Part shown: positions 28,782-37,241 of the stretch, one piece after another | Position numbering within the stretch: the first letter of the stretch is position 1 | How the letters are laid out: every line of letters starts with the position of its first letter | Assembly: GCA_022703445.1 (NCBI GenBank) | Contig: JAKLDR010000009.1 | Location: 1-64,000, forward strand | Direction of reading: 5' to 3' | DNA: 64,000 nucleotides | Source of the DNA: Planctomycetota bacterium | Lineage (GTDB): Bacteria > Planctomycetota > SZUA-567 > JAKLDR01 | Program-made: the position numbers and the translations under genes | Notes under the pieces: generated by a model | What the model was told of the DNA's origin: nothing | The model's database searches: none | Seen by the model: the letters and a program-made list of their open reading frames with translations, nothing else

Positions 28782-30545
28782 TCACCTCGCCGCAGCGAGC
28801 TCCCGGCTCCGGGCGTTGACCTTCGCGGCGATCTCGCGGATGTTGCGGTAGTCGCCGGAGACGATGTCCAGCGCCGTGAGCTCCTTGAAGCGGTTGGCGC
28901 CCTCCGGCCCCCGGAAGCCGGCGGCCCGGAGCATCAGGAAGTGCTCGTCGGAGATATCCGTGGGGATGCCGAGCCTGCTCACCGCCACGCGGAGCTGCCC
29001 GCACATCTCCAGCACCTCGGTGAAGTGCCGGCCCTCGAAACTCATGGGCAGTTCCTTCCAGAGGAAGGGCGGCTTGTAGAGCACGTACTCGTAGCGGATC
29101 ATCCGGTCGATGAAGTCGGGGTCGAGCTTGAAGCCGAAGCGCTCGGCCTCCAGGTTCCACGCCGTGTTCCGGAAGGGCGCCGGCGGGGTGATCATCACCG
29201 AGTCCGGACGGCAGGCCTCCACCAGGCGCAGGTCGGCGGCGAAGACGTCCTCGTGCTTAGCCTTGCCCATGGTCGGCGTCGGGTAGATCAGCGCCAGGCC
29301 CACGTCCACGTGGACGCCGGTGTTCCTCTGGGCCTCGCGCAGCGCGCGGATCGTCCCGACGATCTCGTCGGGGTGCAGGCCCTTGTTCATGACCGCGTCG
29401 TTGACCCACGGGTCGCCGGTCTCGCCGCCCATGAAGACGGCGCGCAGCCCGGCGCGGATGAGCACCTCGTAGCTCTCGACCGCCGTGCGGTAGACCTCGG
29501 GTTTCTCGATGCCCTTCAGGGCCCGCGAGCCCATCCCGAACTCGACCTTGAAGCCCTTGTCCAGGATGGCCTGGCCGATGGCCCGGCCCAGGTCGGGCGG
29601 CGTGTCCGAGCCGGCGAACCGGAAGATGCCCACGCCCCTGGCGCGGATGTGCTCCATCTCGCGGATGATGCTCTCCACCCCGCGCGGCTCGTAGCCGTCG
29701 TAGAAGTGGCGGTGGACGCAGAAGTTGCACTGGCCCCAGGTGCAGCCCAGGCTCTCGATGATCACGTGGATCAGCACCTTCTCGTCGCCGGGCGGGTCGT
29801 AGGAGGGCAGGAAGCGCCCGCCGTTCATCCGCGGGAAGCGCGGGGTCTTCCTGACCTCGCCGCCCGAGCGGTAGAGGAGGTTCTTGAGCTCCCCGCGCTC
29901 GGCCAGCTCAGTAACCCGGCGGACGAGCTCCTCGCGGCTCCACTTGCCGGCCTTCTCGAGCTCGTCGGACAGGGAGAGTATCCGGGTCATGGGCAGTTCG
30001 CCCTGACTGGTCACCGCGAAGTCGAAGCTGGTGCGCTTGAGGAACTCCTCCTCGTAGAGCGTCGGCTGGTGTCCGCCGGCGATGACCACCATGCCGGGGG
30101 CCGCTTCGCGCAGGTGCCGGCAGAAGCGCTCGGCCCACTCGAAGGCCTCTCCGTACCAGACCTTCAGGCCGAAGACCTTTACGCCGGCGGCCGCGGCCTC
30201 GCGGGCCAGGGCCCGGAGGCGCTCGTCCATCCGGCGCTCCAGGACGCGGTCCTGTCGGCCTTGGGTCAGGAGCGAGAGGCCGAAGAGCCCCTTGAAGAGC
30301 GGCCCGGTCCGGCCGGCCTCCTTCCAGGCGATGAGCTTCGCGGCGATGCGGCGGTTGAGGCGTGCCAGGCGCGGCGGAGTGATGGCCATGTAGCTGGCCT
30401 CGCCGGCCCAGTCGATCACCCGGACGCGGTGGCCCTCGCCCTCGAGGTGCCCGCGCAGCGCGGCCAGGCCGTTCTCGAGGAACGTGTCGCCGGCACTGCG
30501 GCGGCGCTTGGCGATCGCGTTGAAGAGCCAGATCTCGGCCATCAT
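28782..30545 (-). CDS. B12-binding-type radical SAM protein with unusual cysteine spacing
   Basis: A 587-residue protein starting at tandem ATG 30545, preceded by GGGAGGATC. The N-terminal half resembles a cobalamin-binding Rossmann domain (GVKVFGLKVWYGEAFEWAE, VVIAGGHQPTLYEEEFL). The radical SAM core follows with LGCTWGQCNFC, that is Cys-x4-Cys-x2-Cys rather than the usual Cys-x3-Cys-x2-Cys, then FMGGETGDPWVN and the late strand motif LIYPTPTMGKAKHED. It should hold a 4Fe-4S cluster and SAM, and may use B12 for methyl transfer or rearrangement. No N-terminal B12 His motif could be fixed. Stands alone between two inverted repeats; substrate unknown. Confidence 0.8.
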   Translation of the reverse strand: MMAEIWLFNAIAKRRRSAGDTFLENGLAALRGHLEGEGHRVRVIDWAGEASYMAITPPRLARLNRRIAAKLIAWKEAGRTGPLFKGLFGLSLLTQGRQDRVLERRMDERLRALAREAAAAGVKVFGLKVWYGEAFEWAERFCRHLREAAPGMVVIAGGHQPTLYEEEFLKRTSFDFAVTSQGELPMTRILSLSDELEKAGKWSREELVRRVTELAERGELKNLLYRSGGEVRKTPRFPRMNGGRFLPSYDPPGDEKVLIHVIIESLGCTWGQCNFCVHRHFYDGYEPRGVESIIREMEHIRARGVGIFRFAGSDTPPDLGRAIGQAILDKGFKVEFGMGSRALKGIEKPEVYRTAVESYEVLIRAGLRAVFMGGETGDPWVNDAVMNKGLHPDEIVGTIRALREAQRNTGVHVDVGLALIYPTPTMGKAKHEDVFAADLRLVEACRPDSVMITPPAPFRNTAWNLEAERFGFKLDPDFIDRMIRYEYVLYKPPFLWKELPMSFEGRHFTEVLEMCGQLRVAVSRLGIPTDISDEHFLMLRAAGFRGPEGANRFKELTALDIVSGDYRNIREIAAKVNARSRELAAAR

Positions 30546-30616
30546 GATCCTCCCGCTGGTTCGGCCCCATGTTAGTTGAGGAGCGGCGAGTTGTCCAACG
30601 CGTTGACGGGGACAGG

Positions 30617-30742
30617 ACGAAGGTGCAGGGGTCAAAGGGGAGTGAAAGCGGAACCGAGAGAACGGAAGGAAGCCGGGCTCCTGCGCCCCCTCTCTCCGCG
30701 GCCCTCTTCGTGAACCTTGCACCTTGGCCCTGGCGCCTGGCA
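30617..30742. repeat. Inverted repeat, AAGGTGCA family
   Basis: The left arm GACGAAGGTGCAGGGGTCAA (about 30617-30636) faces a right arm around 30708-30742, containing CTTCGTGAACCTTGCACCTT and GGCCCTGGCGCC. Arms are imperfect. The core AAGGTGCA differs from the other repeats in this window. Confidence 0.55.
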
Positions 30743-30917
30743 GCCCGTCAACCGGCGTCTTTCTCCGCCCGCGGACGGAAATTTCCGCCGCAGAGGCGGC
30801 AGGAAAGTAGTGGTCGGTGAGGTCGCCGTAGGCAAGTGTCCGTCGCGGGCGGGGTTGCGAAACGTCGATTTTCCGCGCGCTCGTGGCACGCCGGCTGCTT
30901 TACGAAAAGACCTTCAG

Positions 30918-30986
30918 AAGGCTCCCTAGTAGCCTTAGCGCCAGGCAGCGGGCCGGGGTCGCAGTCCCCCGGCCCCTGCCGTTTTT
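30918..30986 (+). terminator. Double hairpin with T-run, possible end of a non-coding RNA
   Basis: Hairpin 1 is AAGGCT-N7-AGCCTT (30918-30936). Hairpin 2 pairs GGCAG-CGGGCCGGGG (30944-30958) with CCCCGGCCC-CTGCC (to 30980) and is followed by GTTTTTA. This is a strong rho-independent terminator on the plus strand, yet no plus-strand protein gene ends near it. It may terminate a small RNA transcribed from about 30750 on. Confidence 0.6.
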
Positions 30987-31247
30987 AGAGAACACCGGGT
31001 CCATAAAACACCGCCACTCCCGAGCGCAGACGCAGAGCGGCGTACAGCCCACCGGGGCGTTACCGCCCAGGGCCTGATTGGCGGGGGAGACGCTTCCCCG
31101 TGCCACTCCGGGATGAAGGGATGAAGTCGGTCAGGGCGGTCGTTTAAGCACTGTTGTGCAGCCTGGATATCGGGAGCCGGAGCCCGGGGTTCACAACCGC
31201 GCCTTCATGGGGCAGCGCGATCTCGAAGCACATCAGAGGGGCATGCC

Positions 31248-32351
31248 ATGCTTCTGCATGAATTCCTCACCATGCACCGGGATGTGATCCTGGCGCGCGC
31301 CAGGCAATTCCTGGTGGAAAGGGATGTCCCCCGGCCGCGCGAGGAGGGGCTGGCCGCGGGCATGCCCCGGTTCTTCGAGCAACTCATCGGGCGAGTCCGC
31401 GGCAACGACGGCTCGACCGCCGGCGGATCTCCGGCCCTGGAGACCTCCGCAGTGCAGCGCGGAGAGGACCTCTTCCTCGCCGGATTCTCGGTGACGCAGG
31501 TGGTGTACGCCTACGGCGCAATCTGCCAGGCCGTCATGTCGGTGGCCGAGGGGCAGAGACAAGCGGTGGAGCCGCGGGAGTTCAGGTCCCTCAACATGGC
31601 CCTGGACGATGCCATCGCCAACGCGGTCGAGGAATTCCAGCGCCAGACATCGCAGCGGGCCAGCCAGCAGCGGAGCGAGAGCCTGGGCACGCTGGCCCAC
31701 GAACTGCGCAACGTGCTGACCACGGCGAGCCTGGCTTTCGGCATCGTCAAGCGGGGCAGCGTGGCTCCCGGCGGAAGCACCGGCGCGATCATCGACACGT
31801 GCTTCGCGCAGATGCGCAGCCTGATAGACCGGGCCCTGACCGAGGTCCGCCTGAATGAGAAGATGCCCCTGTATCTGGAACAGATCAAGCTCTCGGTGAT
31901 GATCGACGAGGTCATCGCCAGCCTCTCCGCGGATGCCGACATGCGGACGATTGCCCTGGAGCCCGAGGTGGACCAGGGCGTGGTGTTCAACGCCGATCGG
32001 CAGCTCCTCACCTCGGCCGTCGCCAACCTCGTCCAGAACGCGATCAAGTACACCCGGCACCACTCCTGCGTCAGAGTGCGGGGGCACGAGTGGGAAGGCA
32101 AGGTCCGCATCGAGGTCGAGGATGCCTGCGGGGGGCTGCCTGCGGGCAAGGCGGAGGAGCTCTTTCGGCCCTTCACGCGGCGCTCGACTTCTCAGCCCGG
32201 AGTGGGGCTGGGGCTGGCCATCGCCAGGCAGGCCGTGGAGGCGCACGGCGGTGTGATCCACGCGCGGAGCCTTCCGGGCAAGGGATGCGTCTTCACGATC
32301 GAGCTTCCGCACATGGCCGGCCGGGATGACTCGTTGGACAACGACAGGTAG
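31248..32351 (+). CDS. Sensor histidine kinase with RsbRD-like N-terminus
   Basis: The 367-residue cytoplasmic protein has no membrane segment. Residues about 10-130 are a helical region resembling RsbRD_N. A HisKA-like dimerisation helix follows with the phospho-accepting His151 in TLAHELRNVL, then an HATPase_c domain with N-box VANLVQNAIKYT, G1 VEDACGGLP and G2 GVGLGLAIARQAVEAHGG. Start ATG 31248 follows AGAGGGGC. No response regulator is adjacent; the next genes are an eRF1-domain protein and a radical SAM enzyme on the same strand. The signal is unknown but cytoplasmic. Confidence 0.86.
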   Translation: MLLHEFLTMHRDVILARARQFLVERDVPRPREEGLAAGMPRFFEQLIGRVRGNDGSTAGGSPALETSAVQRGEDLFLAGFSVTQVVYAYGAICQAVMSVAEGQRQAVEPREFRSLNMALDDAIANAVEEFQRQTSQRASQQRSESLGTLAHELRNVLTTASLAFGIVKRGSVAPGGSTGAIIDTCFAQMRSLIDRALTEVRLNEKMPLYLEQIKLSVMIDEVIASLSADADMRTIALEPEVDQGVVFNADRQLLTSAVANLVQNAIKYTRHHSCVRVRGHEWEGKVRIEVEDACGGLPAGKAEELFRPFTRRSTSQPGVGLGLAIARQAVEAHGGVIHARSLPGKGCVFTIELPHMAGRDDSLDNDR

Positions 32352-32404
32352 GTCGTCCGGGAGATGCCCGTCCTCGGGAAACGTGGCCCTGGGAGGTGGA
32401 GAAG

Positions 32405-32857
32405 ATGAACAAGCGAGACAGGAAGACGGTGAAGGCGGTGAAGACGATCGCGGGCCTGTGGCTCGACCACCGGAAAGCGGTCATCGTGACGATTTCGGAC
32501 ACAACGGAGATGGCGAAGCTGATCATATCCAAAGTCGAGAGGCAGCTCGGGCGCCCCGGAGGCATGCGCTCCACGGTCCGCTTCGAGCCCCTGCAGGTGC
32601 CGCCCGACGACCGCCGCCAGAGGAGGTTCACCGGGCAGCTCAACATCTACTACGAAGCGGTGATCGCGTCCGTGCGAGACGCAGACCGCATCCTGATATT
32701 CGGCCCGGGCGAGGCCACCGGCGAACTGCTCAAGCGCCTGAAGAGGCAGAATCTGCGGGGCCGGGTTGCGGCGACAGAGGCTGCGGACAGGATGACCGGT
32801 CCGCAGATTGCCGCTAGGGCGAGGCGGTTCTTCCTCCAGGAGCGCCACGGGCAGTAG
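32405..32857 (+). CDS. eRF1/pelota-C-terminal-domain-like protein
   Basis: The 150-residue protein starts at ATG 32405 with GGGAGG about ten bases upstream; GTG 32396 lies too close to that site. It opens with GLWLDHRKAVIVTISD and later contains YYEAVIASVRDADRILIFGPGEATGELLKR (quoted in part), the pattern of bacterial proteins related to the third domain of eRF1/Dom34. These small proteins are widespread and of uncertain role, possibly in ribosome-associated stress. It is downstream of the histidine kinase by 53 bases and may share its transcript. Confidence 0.72.
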   Translation: MNKRDRKTVKAVKTIAGLWLDHRKAVIVTISDTTEMAKLIISKVERQLGRPGGMRSTVRFEPLQVPPDDRRQRRFTGQLNIYYEAVIASVRDADRILIFGPGEATGELLKRLKRQNLRGRVAATEAADRMTGPQIAARARRFFLQERHGQ

Positions 32858-32917
32858 TGCGGGGCTTCCGGCGCGGCCGGACGCCGAGCCATCCGGAGAA
32901 GACAGGAGAAGTGCTGA

Positions 32918-34324
32918 ATGCGACTATGCCTGATCAACCCGTCCAACCCTCTGGTCAGCATGGTTCGCGTCGGGGGGAGCCGCTGGAACCGCTACCGCGT
33001 GTGGAAGCCGCTGAGCCTGATGGTGCTGGCCGGATTGACCCCTCCCGAATGGGAGGTCAGCATAGTTGACGAGAACCTGGGCATGCCGAACTACCTGGCC
33101 ATGCCCCGTCCGGACCTGGTGGGCATCACCGCCTTCACCTCGCAGGCCAACCGGGCCTACGAGCTGGCCGCGTACTTCAGGGGCCTGGGCGTGCCCGTGG
33201 TCATGGGCGGCATCCATGCCACCATGTGCCTGGACGAGGTCTCGGCGCGCGTGGACGCGGTGGTCACCGGCGAGGCCGAGGGCGTATGGGCGAAGGTCCT
33301 GGACGACGTCCGGGCCGGACGCCTGCAGCGCCGCTACGACGGGGGGCTGGCCGAGATCGGAGCGGTGCTGCCGGCCCGGCACGACCTGACGGGCAGAGGC
33401 TACGCCTTCGGGGCCATTCAGACCACGCGGGGCTGTCCGCTCAACTGCAGCTTCTGCAGCGTGACCGCCTTCAACGGCGCCAAGTACCGGCAGCGGCCCA
33501 TTCCCGACGTGGTGCGCGAGTTCGCCTCGATCCGCGAGAAGTACGTCCTGGTGGTGGACGACAACCTGATCGGCACGAGTCCCGAGCACCTGGCCCGCGC
33601 CAAGGAGCTGTTCCGCGCCCTGGCCCAGAGCGGGGCCCGCCACAGCTGGGTGGCTCAGGCCACCATCAACTTCGCCGATGACGAGGAGCTCCTGGAGCTG
33701 GCCGCCAGGGCCGGGTGCCGGGGCGTCTTCATCGGCTTCGAGTCATCCTCGGTGGAAGGACTCCGGGAGGTCGGCAAGAAGTTCAACTTCATCAGGGGCC
33801 GGGATTTCCGGGCCTCGGTGCGGCGCATCCAGCGGCACAACATCATGGTCGTGGGTTCATTCATCATCGGCCTGGACGTGGACGGCCCCGGCGCGGGGCG
33901 GCGCATCGCCGAAGTGGCCAGCCACTACGGCGTGGACAACCTGAACGCCCTGTTCCTGACGCCCCTGCCCGGCACGCGCCTCTGGGATCAGATGTGGGCC
34001 GAGGACCGGCTCTCCCTCGACCGGTTCCCGCAGGACTGGAACTACTACACCCTGACCTTCCCGGTCGCCAGGTACAAGCACTTGTCGACGGACGGCATCA
34101 TCCGGGAGATGGTGGCCTGCAACCGACATTTCTACTCCTGGCCGCGCATCCTGCGCCGGGCCTGGAGCAGCCTGTGGCGGCGCCACGCGCCGCTGATCGG
34201 CCTGGTTGGCAGCCTGTCATACCGGAGCAACTTCCGCCGGGACTGCCGGGCCTACGCCGACTTCCAGCGCAGACTGGACAGCCCGAGCCGGGCCGCACCG
34301 TCGAGAGCCGCCATCGGGCAGTGA
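32918..34324 (+). CDS. B12-binding radical SAM enzyme
   Basis: The 468-residue protein starts at ATG 32918 after AGGAGAA. Residues about 1-150 form a cobalamin-binding-like domain (LCLINPSNP, PDLVGITAFTSQANRAYEL, VPVVMGGIHATM). The radical SAM cluster motif is classic: TRGCPLNCSFCSV with Cys at 173, 177 and 180. The core continues with VLVVDDNLIGTSPEHL, FIGFESSSVEGL and MVVGSFIIGLDVDGP, as in hopanoid- and lipid-modifying enzymes of this class. No SPASM domain is seen; the C-terminus (about 400-450) is basic and aromatic and may touch membranes. Third in line behind the histidine kinase and eRF1-like genes. Confidence 0.87.
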   Translation: MRLCLINPSNPLVSMVRVGGSRWNRYRVWKPLSLMVLAGLTPPEWEVSIVDENLGMPNYLAMPRPDLVGITAFTSQANRAYELAAYFRGLGVPVVMGGIHATMCLDEVSARVDAVVTGEAEGVWAKVLDDVRAGRLQRRYDGGLAEIGAVLPARHDLTGRGYAFGAIQTTRGCPLNCSFCSVTAFNGAKYRQRPIPDVVREFASIREKYVLVVDDNLIGTSPEHLARAKELFRALAQSGARHSWVAQATINFADDEELLELAARAGCRGVFIGFESSSVEGLREVGKKFNFIRGRDFRASVRRIQRHNIMVVGSFIIGLDVDGPGAGRRIAEVASHYGVDNLNALFLTPLPGTRLWDQMWAEDRLSLDRFPQDWNYYTLTFPVARYKHLSTDGIIREMVACNRHFYSWPRILRRAWSSLWRRHAPLIGLVGSLSYRSNFRRDCRAYADFQRRLDSPSRAAPSRAAIGQ

Positions 34325-34437
34325 CTCCGCCTTCCGGCGGGCTTCCGGCCGGGGGATGAGACGCCCGGGATCCGGCGAGCCGCGCGCCGCCGCGGATGGC
34401 CCGCTGATGTCCCCGGCCTCCAACGATGCGGCAGGGC

Positions 34438-36474
34438 CTAACCGGACCACAGGTCCCGCAGCTTGTCGTCGACCGTCCGGCTGCCCCCCTGCCCCGCGTC
34501 TTCCGCGGGATGCTCCTCGTCCTGCTGCGCGCCGGCCGTGCTTCGCGCGAAGAGCCGGGCCTGGACGTCCGCCAGGAAGCGCGAGACCTGGGCATAGGAG
34601 TGGGCGTCGGACAGACCGCGGCCGCGGTGGTAGTAGCGCAGCGGGAAGAAGATGCCCAGCGAGTCCTTGGCGCGGGTCATGGCCACGTAGAGCAGCCGCC
34701 GCTCCTCGTCGATCTCCTCCGCGCTGCCGGTGGCCATGTCGGACGGGATCATGCCGTCGGCGGCGTGGATGATGTAGACGGCGTCCCACTCGCAGCCCTT
34801 GGCCGAGTGGATGGTGGACAGGATCAGGTAGTCGTCGTCCAGCAGCGGCTTGCCGGCCAGGTCGCCGGTCGAGCGCGGCGGGTCCAGGGTCAGGTCGGTG
34901 ATGAACTTGCTCCGCGACCGGTAGTTGGAGGCGATGAGCTCAAGCTGGTCCAGGTCCCGCAGCCGGACCTTGGGGTTCTCGTAGACGCGCTCGAAGATCG
35001 GCTCGTAGAACCTGCGAATCCGCTCCACCTGGGCGGCGGGCGGCACCTTGCCAGTGGTGCAGTTCCTCATCGCCGACCGGAATACCTGGAACGCCTTCTC
35101 GGCGGCGGGCGGGGGCTTCGGGGGGGCATCCTGGAGCGCCCTGAGCGGATTCCCGGCGCCGCCGCCGTCGCCGCCGATGCCCAGCCCGGCCATGAGCTTC
35201 CGGGCCGCCGCCGGCCCCACGCCGGGCATCAGCAGGAGGACCCGGTACCAGCTCATCTGGTCGGCCGGGTTCTCCAGGATGCGCAGGATGGCGATGAGGT
35301 CCTTCACGTGGGCCGCCTCGACGAACTTCAGCCCGCCGTACTTGACGAAGGGGATGTTCCGGCGGGTGAGTTCCACTTCGAGCTGGGCGCTGTGGTGTCC
35401 GGCGCGGAAGAGCACGGCCTGGCGCATGAGCGGCACGCCCTCTTCGCGCCTGGCCAGTATCCGGTCGCAGACCGCGTTGCACTGCTCGGTCTCGTCCAGG
35501 CAGGTGACCAGGGCCGGCTTCTCCCCGCCCTGCCGCCGCGTGAAGAGGTTCTTGGTGTACCTCTCGCCGGCCTGCTCCATGACCGCGTTGGAGGCGTCCA
35601 GGATCGGCTGGACCGAGCGGTAGTTCTCCTCCAGGGTGATGGTCCTGGCCTTCGGGAACTGCCTGGGGAAGTCGAGCATGTTCCGGACCGTGGCCGACCG
35701 GAAGGAGTAGATGGACTGGGCGTCGTCGCCCACCACCATGATGTTGCCGTTCCTCCGGCGCATGGCGACGAGGATCTCGGCCTGGACGACGTTGGTGTCC
35801 TGGTACTCGTCGACCAGGACGTGATCGAAGCGACCGGCGACCTTGTCTCCCACTTCGGGCGCGTCCATCAGGGCCTGCCAGTGGAGCAGCAGGTCGTCGT
35901 AGTCCAGGACGTTCTGCTCGCGCTTGCGCCGCACGTAGGCCTCGAAGATGGCGCGGATGCCGTCGATGTCGTCTTCGCACCAGGGGAAGGCGGCCTGGAG
36001 GACGGCCTTGAGCTTCATGCGGCTGTTGACCATGCGCGAGTAGATCGCCGACAGGGTCCCCTTGCGGGGGAAGCGTTTCTTGGCCTTGGCCAGGCCGAGC
36101 TCCCCCCGGATCAGGTTCATCAGGTCCTCGCTGTCGGCCTGGTCCATGACCGTGAAGGTGGCCGACAGGCCGACGGCCCGGCCGTAGAGCCTGAGCAGCC
36201 GGTTGGCCGTGGCGTGGAACGTGCCGCCCCAGACCTTGTTGGCCTGGGCCCCGGCGAAACGTGCCGCCCTGCCGAGCATCTCCGCCGCCGCGCGGCGCGT
36301 GAAGGTGAGGAGCAGGATGCGGTCCGCCGGGGTGCCCTGCTCGATCAGCCAGGCCACGCGGCTGGCCAGGGTCTTGGTCTTCCCGGTGCCGGCCCCGGCG
36401 ATGACCAGCACCGGCCCGTCGGGGCAGGTGACGGCCTCGCGCTGGGCGGGGTTGAGCTCGTTCAGCCAGTCCAC
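34438..36474 (-). CDS. UvrD/Rep-family DNA helicase
   Basis: The 678-residue SF1A helicase starts at GTG 36474, just inside the end of the DUF72 gene, with AGGTGAA upstream. Motifs in order: Q-motif LNPAQREAV, Walker A GAGTGKT (Lys32), GGTFHATANRLL, Walker B VDEYQDTN, GDDAQSIYSFR, LEENYRS, and the late motifs TIHSAKGCEWDAVY and RRLLYVAMTRAK. It unwinds 3'-5' DNA during repair. It is the last gene of the minus-strand SOS/mutagenesis operon. An insertion of about 40 residues, rich in Gly and Pro (GIGGDGGGAGNPL), lies in the 2B region. The C-terminus is a Gln/Glu/Ala-rich tail. Confidence 0.92.
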   Translation of the reverse strand: MDWLNELNPAQREAVTCPDGPVLVIAGAGTGKTKTLASRVAWLIEQGTPADRILLLTFTRRAAAEMLGRAARFAGAQANKVWGGTFHATANRLLRLYGRAVGLSATFTVMDQADSEDLMNLIRGELGLAKAKKRFPRKGTLSAIYSRMVNSRMKLKAVLQAAFPWCEDDIDGIRAIFEAYVRRKREQNVLDYDDLLLHWQALMDAPEVGDKVAGRFDHVLVDEYQDTNVVQAEILVAMRRRNGNIMVVGDDAQSIYSFRSATVRNMLDFPRQFPKARTITLEENYRSVQPILDASNAVMEQAGERYTKNLFTRRQGGEKPALVTCLDETEQCNAVCDRILARREEGVPLMRQAVLFRAGHHSAQLEVELTRRNIPFVKYGGLKFVEAAHVKDLIAILRILENPADQMSWYRVLLLMPGVGPAAARKLMAGLGIGGDGGGAGNPLRALQDAPPKPPPAAEKAFQVFRSAMRNCTTGKVPPAAQVERIRRFYEPIFERVYENPKVRLRDLDQLELIASNYRSRSKFITDLTLDPPRSTGDLAGKPLLDDDYLILSTIHSAKGCEWDAVYIIHAADGMIPSDMATGSAEEIDEERRLLYVAMTRAKDSLGIFFPLRYYHRGRGLSDAHSYAQVSRFLADVQARLFARSTAGAQQDEEHPAEDAGQGGSRTVDDKLRDLWSG

Positions 36475-37241
36475 AGGTTCACCTGCCTGAGGATCTCCCG
36501 CATCTGCCGGGCGTTCTGGACGGCCTGGGCGGCGTGGCAGTTGTTGAAGAAGACGAACAGGTCCCTGGCCCGCCCGGCCATGGTTTTGAGCCCCGCGACC
36601 CACTCGCGCAGCTCGGCCTCCGAGTAGAGGTAGTCGTAGCGCAGCGCCCCCTCCTTGTACCAGTTGGCCGCGTTCCTGGAGTGGAAACGCAGGTAGCCGA
36701 TGTCCCCGGTGGCCCTGGCCACGCGCGGGAAGAGCGTGCTCGCCTCCGGCTCGTCCACGGCCACGTAGTTGAGCCGGAGCGCCTCCAGGAAATCGTAGAC
36801 GGCCGGATGATCCCAGGAGCGGTCGCGGAACTCCACCGCGGCGCCGGCGCCGAAGAGCTCGGCGATGCGGTGCAGGTAGCTGCGGTTGGCCTCGGTGTTC
36901 TTGAAGCTCTGCGGGAACTGGAAGAGCACGCCGGAGAGCCGGCCGGCCTCGCGCATGGGCGCGAGGGCCGCCAGGAAGTCGCCCGCGGCCGAGCAGTCGC
37001 CCTCGTGGGTGAAGGTCCTGTGGGCCTTCACGAAGAAACGGAAGCCCGCGGGGGTCTTCTCGACCATGCCGGCCATGACCCTGGCGGTGGGCGGCTTGTA
37101 GTAGGTGTAGTTGACCTCGACGGCGTCGAATTCCCTGGCGTAGAACGGCAGCATGCCCTGCGCCCCGGTGCCGGGCGGGTAGAACGGCCCCACCCAGTCC
37201 TTGAAGCTGTAGCCGGAGGTTCCTATGCGGACCTCGCCCAT
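36462..37241 (-). CDS. DUF72 family protein
   Basis: The 259-residue protein begins MGEVRIGTSGYSFKDWVGPFYP, the signature of DUF72/YecE proteins with a TIM-barrel-like fold. Other family blocks are FDAVEVNYTYY, FFVKAHRTFTH, VEFRDRSW and FVFFNNCHAAQAVQNA. ATG 37241 follows GGGAGAGGTGCG. The gene overlaps dnaE2 upstream by 19 bases and uvrD downstream by 13. DUF72 members often sit beside repair genes but their biochemistry is unsettled. Full length with no visible defect. Confidence 0.9.
   Translation of the reverse strand: MGEVRIGTSGYSFKDWVGPFYPPGTGAQGMLPFYAREFDAVEVNYTYYKPPTARVMAGMVEKTPAGFRFFVKAHRTFTHEGDCSAAGDFLAALAPMREAGRLSGVLFQFPQSFKNTEANRSYLHRIAELFGAGAAVEFRDRSWDHPAVYDFLEALRLNYVAVDEPEASTLFPRVARATGDIGYLRFHSRNAANWYKEGALRYDYLYSEAELREWVAGLKTMAGRARDLFVFFNNCHAAQAVQNARQMREILRQVNLWTG

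Larger units (their letters stand above)
30546..31247. other. 700-base gap with inverted repeat, hairpins and a terminator
   Basis: No convincing protein gene is seen here. It holds an inverted repeat (30617-30742) and a GC-rich stretch. A pair of consecutive hairpins ends in a T-run on the plus strand (30918-30986), and a further GC-rich stretch leads to the histidine kinase at 31248. A 68-codon minus-strand frame at 30900-31106 overlaps the hairpins and reads as an artefact. Confidence 0.6.

Noticed and set aside
30900-31106. 68-codon minus-strand frame with several cysteines
   Set aside because: It overlaps the strong plus-strand hairpins and has no ribosome site or family likeness.
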